43,591 nt of DNA, from assembly GCA_903884435.1 (NCBI GenBank), contig CAISEY010000402.1, positions 1-43,591 on the forward strand. Direction: 5' to 3'. The position numbers were made by a program, and so were the translations under genes. The DNA is from an uncultured Hyphomicrobiales bacterium. GTDB lineage: Bacteria > Pseudomonadota > Alphaproteobacteria > Rhizobiales > Beijerinckiaceae. A model generated the notes under the pieces. It saw only the letters and a program-made list of their open reading frames with translations. It did no database searches and was not told the DNA's origin. Below are positions 36,988 to 43,591 of this stretch, piece by piece (the first letter of the stretch is position 1; each line of letters starts with the position of its first letter).

Positions 36988-37890
36988 ATGATTGATAATA
37001 CAAGGAACGCCGGACCGGGCGCGAAGGTTCTCGCCCTGCTGTTGCCTGGCGTCTTCGTGGTGCTGTGGTCGACGGGCTTCGTATTCGCCAAGCTGGGCCT
37101 GCCCTTCGTCGGACCCTTCACCTTCCTCGAAATCCGCTATCTCGTCGTCATTGTCCTGATGAGCCTGCTGGCGATCGCGACCTCGGCGCCATGGCCCGCG
37201 CGGGATAAAATTGTCCCCATCGCCATCGGGGGCCTGCTTGTTCACGCCGGTTATCTCGGCGGCGTGTTCGGCGCGATTTCGGTCGGCGTCGAGGCCGGCG
37301 TCGCGGCGCTCGTCGCCGGGCTTCAGCCGGTGCTGACGGCGGCGCTGGCCGGACCGCTCCTGGGGGAAACCGTCACGCGCCGACAATGGTTCGGCCTCGC
37401 GCTCGGGTTCTCGGGCGTGATTCTCGTGGTGCGCGCCAAGCTGGGGCTGGGACTTGGCACGCCGTTCGGCATGGGCCTGTCCGCGCTGGCGATGTTGTCG
37501 ATCACGGCGGGCACGCTCTGGCAGAAGCGCTATTGCGGCGGCATGGACCTGCGCACGGGCTCCGTCGTGCAATTCGCGGCGTCCGCTGTCGTGACGGCGC
37601 CGCTCGCCTGGGGCCTCGAGGGTTTGCGGGTGGAATGGGCGCCGAACCTCGTGATCGCGCTTGCGTGGCTGTGCCTCGTGCTATCGATCGGCGCGATCAC
37701 CGCGATGTTCGTGCTGATCCGGCGCGGCAAGGCGTCCGAAGTCTCGAGCCTGTTCTTCCTCGTGCCGCCCACGACCGCGCTGATCGCCTGGGCGATGTTC
37801 CACGAAACCCTCGACGCCTTTTCCATGGCCGGCATGGGCCTCGTGGTCGCCGCGGTGGCGATGGTGACGTGGAAGCCGGCGCGAGGCTGA
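36988..37890 (+). CDS. EamA/DMT-superfamily transporter
   Basis: LLPGVFVVLWSTGFVFAKLGLPFVGPFTFLEIRYLVVIVLMSLLAIA... and second EamA repeat with PTTALIAWAMFHETLDAFSMAGMGLVVAAVAM. Confidence 0.9.
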   Translation: MIDNTRNAGPGAKVLALLLPGVFVVLWSTGFVFAKLGLPFVGPFTFLEIRYLVVIVLMSLLAIATSAPWPARDKIVPIAIGGLLVHAGYLGGVFGAISVGVEAGVAALVAGLQPVLTAALAGPLLGETVTRRQWFGLALGFSGVILVVRAKLGLGLGTPFGMGLSALAMLSITAGTLWQKRYCGGMDLRTGSVVQFAASAVVTAPLAWGLEGLRVEWAPNLVIALAWLCLVLSIGAITAMFVLIRRGKASEVSSLFFLVPPTTALIAWAMFHETLDAFSMAGMGLVVAAVAMVTWKPARG

Positions 37891-39030
37891 TCAGAAAAGC
37901 GCCTTCGTCGCCAGCGCCGCCCCTTCGGCGAGGGCCCGCAATTTCGCCCAGGCGATTTGCGGGTGCGCGCGCCCGCCAAAGCCGCAATCGCAACCCCCGA
38001 TGACGTTCTCGCGGCCGACCACGCTCGCGTAGCGCTGGATGCGCTGCGAGACGAGTTCCGGATGTTCGATCGTGTCGGTGGAATGGGTCACGACGCCGGG
38101 GATCAGTATTTTTCCCTCGGGAAGCCGGACGTTTTCCCAGACTTTCCATTCGTGCTCGTGGCGCGCGTTGGCGCCCTCGATGAGGTATCCGCTCGCCTTC
38201 ACCTGGAGCATGATGTCGACGATCCTGTCGAGTTCGAGATCGTGAGCGTGCGGGCCGTGCCAGCTTCCCCAGCACAGGTGATAGCGCACGCGGTCCTCCG
38301 GGATGCCCTTCAGCGCGTGATTCAGCGCCTCGACGCGGATCTGGCAGCGGCGGCGAAAATTTTCGAGGCCCATCTGCATTCCGATCCGGTCCCAAAGGGC
38401 CGGCAGCCAGGCGTCGTCCACCTGCAGGATCACGCCGGACTCGACAATCGCCCGATATTCGACGGCCAGCGCGTCGGCGAGCGCGTAGAGATAGTCCATC
38501 TCGGTCTTGTAATATTCATTGCGACGATAGACCTCGAGGCTCGCGGGCGCCGTCGACGTCAGGAACAGTTCGCCCGCGCCGGCGACGTTTTTGAGCGTGT
38601 CGATCTCGCGCCGGAGCGCGACCTCCCCGGTATAGGCGATCGGAGCCGTGCAGACCCAGACAGGCCGGTTGCCGTGCTTGATCTGGTCGCCGGGGGCGTA
38701 GAACAGGCGACCGGTTTCCGTCGCGTATTGATAAAACGCGGAGAAATCCTCCCGATCCTTGCCCTGAAGGATCAACGGTCTTTCGCCGGCCGGGCGCGGC
38801 CGCGCCTCGAAACCGCCGAATCGCCTGTCGATGAACGACAGCCAGTCGCCGCCCTTGGTGAATTCCCCCTCGTTCACGATGTCGATCCCGGCCTCGCGCT
38901 GCATGCGCACGATCGTTTCGACCTGCGCGGGCAATTTCGCCTCGTAGTCGGGCGCGGACTCGTCGAGCGATTCGAGCGACGGCAGGGAGCCGACGTGTGT
39001 CGTGAGAATCCTCTTGTCGCTGCGTTGCAT
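37891..39030 (-). CDS. Cobalamin-independent methionine synthase (MetE C-terminal-like) family protein
   Basis: MQRSDKRILTTHVGSLPSLESLDE...EAGIDIVNEGEFTKGGDWLSFIDRRFGGFE...YHLCWGSWHGPHAHDLELDRIVDIML...IPGVVTHSTDTIEHPELVSQRI...VIGGCDCGFGG. Confidence 0.85.
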   Translation of the reverse strand: MQRSDKRILTTHVGSLPSLESLDESAPDYEAKLPAQVETIVRMQREAGIDIVNEGEFTKGGDWLSFIDRRFGGFEARPRPAGERPLILQGKDREDFSAFYQYATETGRLFYAPGDQIKHGNRPVWVCTAPIAYTGEVALRREIDTLKNVAGAGELFLTSTAPASLEVYRRNEYYKTEMDYLYALADALAVEYRAIVESGVILQVDDAWLPALWDRIGMQMGLENFRRRCQIRVEALNHALKGIPEDRVRYHLCWGSWHGPHAHDLELDRIVDIMLQVKASGYLIEGANARHEHEWKVWENVRLPEGKILIPGVVTHSTDTIEHPELVSQRIQRYASVVGRENVIGGCDCGFGGRAHPQIAWAKLRALAEGAALATKALF

Positions 39031-39089
39031 TGTCCATCTCCCTTGCTCGGGACAAACTATCGCGAACGCGGCGGAAAGAAAATCGCGCG

Positions 39090-39839
39090 TCAGCGACCGC
39101 GCCGGAAAACGAAAGCCGCGAAGACGCCCGCGAGCGTCGCGGCGAGCCCAAACCAGGTCACGGCGTAGGACAGGTGATTGTTGGGAATGTCGATCACCGT
39201 CGCGGCGCCCGCGGGCTGACCCGCCGCCGCGACGCGCGCGTCCTCGTCGATGGAGAAGGGCGCCGCGCGTTCGAGTTTCAGCGCCGCGGCGATCGCGAGC
39301 GGATCGCGCGTGAACCATTCACCCTTCGAGGGATTGTCGGGCGGGGTAAAATAGCTCCGTTGCTCGCCGGCGCGGACGAGCCCCGTGATTTCGACGTTCG
39401 CGTCGGCCGCTCCGCCGGCGCGCGTCGAAGGATCCTTGCGGTCGAGGGGGATGAAACCGCGATTGACCAGCACCCGCGCGCCATCCGCGAGCCGGAGGGG
39501 GACCATCACCCAGTAACCCGGCTGCGACAGCCCGCCCGTCACCGCGCCGGAACCGCGATAGATCAGAGCCTCGCGGTCGGATTCAAAAGTTCCCCTGACC
39601 GACACCCGTTCATATTCGTGATCGCCCGCCGCGTATTCGGGCCAGACGATCGATGGCGGAAGGGGGCGCGGCGGCGCTTTCGAGCGGACGTCGATCCGTT
39701 CGATCAACGCGGTTTTCCAGGATAGTCGTTCGACCTGCCAGGCGCCGAGACCGAGAAGCGCCGCCTCCGCAGCGAGGGCGAAAAGGGACGCGGCGAGTAT
39801 CGACCGTCTGCGTTCGGGCGGCTTTTGCGTGTCACTCAT
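39090..39839 (-). CDS. SURF1-family cytochrome oxidase biogenesis protein
   Basis: LFALAAEAALLGLGAWQVERLSWKTALIERIDVRSKAPPRPLPP...YERVSVRGTFESDREALIYRG...GYWVMVPLRLADGARVLVNRGFIP...IPNNHLSYAVTWFGLAATLAGVFAAF. Confidence 0.92.
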   Translation of the reverse strand: MSDTQKPPERRRSILAASLFALAAEAALLGLGAWQVERLSWKTALIERIDVRSKAPPRPLPPSIVWPEYAAGDHEYERVSVRGTFESDREALIYRGSGAVTGGLSQPGYWVMVPLRLADGARVLVNRGFIPLDRKDPSTRAGGAADANVEITGLVRAGEQRSYFTPPDNPSKGEWFTRDPLAIAAALKLERAAPFSIDEDARVAAAGQPAGAATVIDIPNNHLSYAVTWFGLAATLAGVFAAFVFRRGR

Positions 39840-39840
39840 G

Positions 39841-40215
39841 TCAGCGGTCCGGCCGGCCCTGTTCCGCCTTGTTCCTGTATTGCAGCGCGATGAGGACGCC
39901 CTTGAGCGGCCGCAACATGCCTATGCAGACGATCAGGGTGAGCGGGAGAAAAATCATCGCGTGGACCCACATCGGCGGCTCGTATTTCACCTCGACGAAA
40001 AGCGCCAGTCCCACGATGAAAAAGCCGGCGAACAGCATGACGAAAATCGCGGGACCGTCGCCGGAATCGGCGAATTTGAGATCGAGCCCGCAATGTTCGC
40101 AGGACGGGGCGACATCGACGAAGTTCGTGAACAACCGCCCCTCGCCGCAGCGGGGACAGCGGCCCGAAAGGCCGGCGGAGATCGGGGAAACCGGCGCGTA
40201 TTCCTGATCGTTCAT
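39841..40215 (-). CDS. DUF983-family protein
   Basis: MNDQEYAPVSPISAGLSGRCPRCGEGRLFTNFVDVAPSCEHCGLDLKFADSGDGPAIFVMLFAGFFIVGLALFVEVKYEPPMWVHA; zinc-ribbon plus TM segments, in the cta cluster. Confidence 0.9.
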   Translation of the reverse strand: MNDQEYAPVSPISAGLSGRCPRCGEGRLFTNFVDVAPSCEHCGLDLKFADSGDGPAIFVMLFAGFFIVGLALFVEVKYEPPMWVHAMIFLPLTLIVCIGMLRPLKGVLIALQYRNKAEQGRPDR

Positions 40216-40244
40216 GGCGAATGTCCGATGTGACGCGTGATCCC

Positions 40245-40276
40245 GAAAAGCAAAAGGGCGGCCCGATGGCCGCCCT
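40245..40276 (-). terminator. Rho-independent terminator downstream of ctaE
   Basis: agggcggcc-cgat-ggccgccct, 9-bp perfect stem; minus strand continues TTTTGCTTTT. Confidence 0.75.
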
Positions 40277-40296
40277 CGCACCGGTGCTCCGGAGGC

Positions 40297-41166
40297 TCAG
40301 TGTTGCGCGATCGTCGCGCCCCACGAACCCCAGACGTAGATGCAGGCAAACAGAAAGAGCCAGACCACGTCGACGAAGTGCCAGTACCAGGCGGCGAACT
40401 CGAAGCCGAGGTGCTGCTGTGGCGTGAAATGCCCGGCCATGGCGCGGAACAGGCACACGGCGAGAAAGATCGTTCCGACGAGAACGTGGAAACCGTGGAA
40501 ACCGGTCGCCATGAAGAACGTCGCGCCATAGATCGACTGTTTGAAGGCGAAGGGCGCGTGCGCGTATTCATAACCCTGGATGCAGGTGAAGATGGCGCCG
40601 AGTATGATCGTCAGGATCAGGCCGTTTTTCAGCGCCTTCCGGTCGCCGTGAAGCAGACCGTGATGCGCCCAGGTGACGGTGGTGCCCGACGTCAGCAGGA
40701 TCAGCGTGTTGAGCAGGGGCAGATGAAACGGCGAGAGAACTTCCGTTCCCTTCGGCGGCCAGTGTCCCCCGGTGAACTCGACGCGCGCGGTCTGGATCGC
40801 TTCGCCCGAAAACAGGCTCGCGTCGAAAAAGGCCCAGAACCAGGCCACGAAAAACATCACTTCCGAAGCGATGAACAGGATCATGCCGTAACGATGGCTG
40901 ATCTGCACCACGCGTGTGTGATATCCGCCGTGTTCGGCCTCCTTGATGACGTCCGCCCACCAGACAAACATGATGTAGAGGATGCCGAGGAAGCCGGCGA
41001 CGAACAGATAGCCGCCCATGCCCTTGACGCCGAAGAGCGCCATGTTCTTCATCCAGACAATCGCGCCGACGGCCGTTATGAAGGCGAAGCACGACCCGAG
41101 CAGAGGCCACGGGCTCGGATCGACGAGGTGGTAATCGTGGTTCGGCTTGGCGTGACCGTCCGACAT
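40297..41166 (-). CDS. ctaE: Cytochrome c oxidase subunit III
   Basis: MSDGHAKPNHDYHLVDPSPWPLLGSCFAFITAVGAIVWM...RYGMILFIASEVMFFVAWFWAFFDASLF...NTLILLTSGTTVTWAHHGLL...GFHGFHVLVGTIFLAVCLFRA...WYWHFVDVVWLFLFACIYVWG. Confidence 0.97.
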   Translation of the reverse strand: MSDGHAKPNHDYHLVDPSPWPLLGSCFAFITAVGAIVWMKNMALFGVKGMGGYLFVAGFLGILYIMFVWWADVIKEAEHGGYHTRVVQISHRYGMILFIASEVMFFVAWFWAFFDASLFSGEAIQTARVEFTGGHWPPKGTEVLSPFHLPLLNTLILLTSGTTVTWAHHGLLHGDRKALKNGLILTIILGAIFTCIQGYEYAHAPFAFKQSIYGATFFMATGFHGFHVLVGTIFLAVCLFRAMAGHFTPQQHLGFEFAAWYWHFVDVVWLFLFACIYVWGSWGATIAQH

Positions 41167-41243
41167 GGTCTGTCCCTTTTCCGTCTGGCCTTCAGGGGCC
41201 GTTGTCATCATTTCGAAACCGCCGGTCAAGGCGGCGTTTTCAC

Positions 41244-41840
41244 TCACAAACCCTGTCTGGCCGCGGCCGCCGAGGCGACGGCGGGCTGCGTCTTCGACGC
41301 AAAGAACGTGTAGGAAAGCGTCACGCTGTCGACCTTGTTCATGGTCGCGTCCCGCTCCAGCGCGGGATCGAGATAGAACACAACCGGCCACTCCGCCGAT
41401 TCGCCCGCCGCGAGCCGCTGCTCCTCGAAACAGAAGCAGGAAATCTTCGTGAACCAGGCGCCAGCCTGATCCGGGCTGACATTGTATGCCGCCGTCGCGG
41501 CGAAGGGTCGATCGGAATTGTTGCGGACGCGGAAGAAGACCGTCGCCGTTTCGCCGTTTCGCAACGTGAGCGAGGCGACTTCCGGAGAGAAAGACCAGGG
41601 CAGGCCCGGGGCGACATTGGTGTCAAAACTCACGACGAGGCTGCGCTCTCCACGCATCGAGGGAGCGTCGCGCGAGACTTGCGGAGTGCCCGCGTATCCG
41701 GTCGCGCGGCAGAACATCTGGTAGAGCGGCACGGCGGCGAAGGACAGCGCGCCCATGCCCACGACGACGCCAAGCACGGACACCGCGACGAGGCGGTTGC
41801 TCCGAAGGCTTTTCGCGGGGGGATGCGATTTTGCGATCAT
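41244..41840 (-). CDS. ctaG: Cytochrome c oxidase assembly protein CtaG/Cox11
   Basis: AAVPLYQMFCRATGYAGTPQV...YNVSPDQAGAWFTKISCFCFEEQRLAAGESAEWPVVFYLDPALERD...VTLSYTFF; CFCF copper motif. Confidence 0.96.
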   Translation of the reverse strand: MIAKSHPPAKSLRSNRLVAVSVLGVVVGMGALSFAAVPLYQMFCRATGYAGTPQVSRDAPSMRGERSLVVSFDTNVAPGLPWSFSPEVASLTLRNGETATVFFRVRNNSDRPFAATAAYNVSPDQAGAWFTKISCFCFEEQRLAAGESAEWPVVFYLDPALERDATMNKVDSVTLSYTFFASKTQPAVASAAAARQGL

Positions 41841-41844
41841 GGCG

Positions 41845-42015
41845 TCACAACGGCCCCGAGAGAACGCCAGGCCCGAGCTTGACGATCGTCACGGCGTAAA
41901 AAAGCGCCACCAGAAACCCGATGGAAAGGCCAATCGCGATATTTCTCGCGCGACGGCTGCGGAGTTGCGCTTCGGTAAGTCGAACGCCCGGCGGGCGCGG
42001 CGTGGAGTCTGTCAT
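41845..42015 (-). CDS. Small single-TM CoxF-like protein
   Basis: (MTGLA)MTDSTPRPPGVRLTEAQLRSRRARNIAIGLSIGFLVALFYAVTIVKLGPGVLSGPL between ctaB and ctaG. Confidence 0.75.
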   Translation of the reverse strand: MTDSTPRPPGVRLTEAQLRSRRARNIAIGLSIGFLVALFYAVTIVKLGPGVLSGPL

Positions 42016-42026
42016 CGCAAGTCCAG

Positions 42027-42968
42027 TCATCGCAGGGCCGCGATCCCGTTTTCCGCGACGATGACCGCGAAAAGCAGGAAGAGGTAGAGGATCGAAACGC
42101 CAAAAAGCTGCATGGCGACGCGATCACCCGCGGCGCCTTCACGCCGCGCGTAGACGCGGATGGCGCAAACAAGCATGACGAGCCCGCCCGCGATCGAAAC
42201 CGCGCCATAAATCCCGGAGGCGAAGCCCATCAACCACGGCGCGACGCCGAGCGGAGCGAGAATGATCGTGTAGAGCAGAATTTCGAGACGCGTGCGGGCC
42301 TGACCCTTGACGTTCGGCATCATCGGCACGCCGGCGCGTCCGTATTCGCCGCATTTCACCAGCGCGAGCGCCCAGAAGTGGGGCGGCGTCCAGACGAAGA
42401 TGATGGCGAACAAGACCAGAGATTCGAGACTCACGGACCCCGTCGCGGCGGCGAAGGCCACGACCGGAGGCAGGGCTCCCGCCGCCCCGCCAATGACGAT
42501 GTTCTGGGGCGTCGAACGCTTCAGCCACATCGTGTAGACAACGGCGTAGAAGAAAATCGTGAAGGCCAGCAATCCCGCGGCGATCCAGTTGGTCACGACG
42601 CCAAGCGTGAACACCGAAAGGACCGACAGAACGAGGCCGAAACCGAGCGCTTCGTCGGGCGCGATCCGGCCGGAGGGCACGGGGCGGGTGCTCGTGCGCG
42701 TCATCAGCGCGTCGATGTCGGCGTCGTACCACATGTTCAGGGCGCCCGAGGCGCCGGCGCCGACCGCGATTGCCATCAACGCCGCGAAAGCCAGAACCGG
42801 ATGCATGTGTCCGGGCGCTATCAGCAATCCCGCGAGCGCCGTGAAAACGACAAGCGACATCACGCGCGGCTTCAGCAGCGCGAGATAGTCCCCCGGCGTC
42901 GCGAGAGACAATCGGCCCGGGGCCGACAAGCCGGCGTCGTGTTCGACGAAACTCATCTTTGTTACCAT
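42027..42968 (-). CDS. ctaB: Protoheme IX farnesyltransferase (heme O synthase)
   Basis: [28 protein letters not shown]...[28 protein letters not shown]...[33 protein letters not shown]...[30 protein letters not shown]. Confidence 0.97.
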   Translation of the reverse strand: MVTKMSFVEHDAGLSAPGRLSLATPGDYLALLKPRVMSLVVFTALAGLLIAPGHMHPVLAFAALMAIAVGAGASGALNMWYDADIDALMTRTSTRPVPSGRIAPDEALGFGLVLSVLSVFTLGVVTNWIAAGLLAFTIFFYAVVYTMWLKRSTPQNIVIGGAAGALPPVVAFAAATGSVSLESLVLFAIIFVWTPPHFWALALVKCGEYGRAGVPMMPNVKGQARTRLEILLYTIILAPLGVAPWLMGFASGIYGAVSIAGGLVMLVCAIRVYARREGAAGDRVAMQLFGVSILYLFLLFAVIVAENGIAALR

Positions 42969-42980
42969 TGGTCGATCGTG

Positions 42981-43006
42981 GTCCGGCGGCGTTTCCGCCG
43001 CCGGAC
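42981..43006 (-). terminator. Strong hairpin between ctaD and ctaB
   Basis: gtccggcggcg-tttc-cgccgccggac, perfect 11-bp stem; no following U-tract. Confidence 0.5.
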
Positions 43007-43013
43007 GTCAACG

Positions 43014-43591
43014 TCAGTGATCGGAACCCGTGATGCGGGGCAGATTTTCGTAGGAATGGAAAGCCGGCGGAGACGGCAGGGTCCATTCAAGCGTCGTCGC
43101 GCCCTCGCCCCAGGGATTCGCGGGCGCCGGCACCTTCTTCGTGAAGGCGTCGAACAGCATGTAAAGGAACACGAGAAGGCTCGCGGCGGTGATCTCCGCG
43201 CCGATCGTGGAAACGTAGTTCCAGGTCGCGTAGGCGTCGGGATAATCGATGTAGCGGCGCGGCATGCCCGCGAGACCGAGGAAATGCTGCGGGAAGAACA
43301 CGATGTTGACGCCCGCGAACAACAGCCAGAAGTGCAGCCGCCCCAAAGTCTCGTTGTACATGTAGCCCGACATTTTCGGGAACCAGTAGTAGAAGCCCGC
43401 GAAGATCGCGAACACCGCTCCGAGCGACATCGTGTAGTGGAAGTGAGCCACGACGTAGTAGGTCTCGTGCAGCGCGCGGTCGATGCCGGCGTTGGCGAGA
43501 ACGACGCCGGTGACGCCGCCGACCGTGAACAGGAAGATGAACCCGACCGCCCAGATCATCGGCAGGCGGAACGAAATTGATCCGCCCCACA
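43014..43591 (-). CDS. ctaD: Cytochrome c oxidase subunit I (C-terminal portion; 5' end beyond window)
   Basis: [119 protein letters not shown]. Confidence 0.97.
   Translation of the reverse strand, partial: WGGSISFRLPMIWAVGFIFLFTVGGVTGVVLANAGIDRALHETYYVVAHFHYTMSLGAVFAIFAGFYYWFPKMSGYMYNETLGRLHFWLLFAGVNIVFFPQHFLGLAGMPRRYIDYPDAYATWNYVSTIGAEITAASLLVFLYMLFDAFTKKVPAPANPWGEGATTLEWTLPSPPAFHSYENLPRITGSDH

Noticed and set aside
1-43591. CRISPR arrays, tRNA/rRNA genes, transposases or integrases
   Set aside because: Looked for by eye on both strands; none recognised.

Overview
GC-rich window that looks alphaproteobacterial (Hyphomicrobiales-like; inferred from gene content and the cta/SURF1 cluster, not proven). 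Left edge: glyS (minus, truncated by the window), a dual-CDGSH iron-sulfur protein, and a thiO-thiS-thiG-thiE operon on the minus strand preceded by a TPP riboswitch. Right edge: pgi, an L,D-transpeptidase, an EamA transporter, a MetE-like protein, and an aa3 cytochrome oxidase cluster (ctaD-ctaB-coxF-like-ctaG-ctaE-DUF983-SURF1, minus strand). Between them, about 5.6-31.3 kb, lies an accessory catabolic/transport region: a flavin-dependent NtaA/DszA-type monooxygenase, three amidohydrolase-superfamily proteins, three Bug/TctC-type binding proteins without TctA/TctB, a PQQ dehydrogenase with a lanthanide-type Asp motif, two NitT/TauT-like ABC systems, three cupin proteins, an acetoacetate decarboxylase interrupted by a stop codon, HyuA/HyuB, and two M24 (creatinase-like) proteins. 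The most notable observations are: (i) the decarboxylase ochre codon falls exactly at the conserved catalytic Glu; (ii) a tightly coupled bicupin-Bug-hyuA-hyuB-M24-M24 operon is a candidate uncharacterised C-N hydrolysis module; (iii) the PQQ dehydrogenase has WDYD, lacks the vicinal Cys pair, and has Asp at the usual Glu metal ligand; (iv) an AT-rich in-frame tract lies inside glyS; (v) an 18-bp promoter-like element is shared by the thi and osmC loci. I saw no CRISPR array, tRNA/rRNA, transposase or integrase. All annotation is by eye from motifs; no database search was run.
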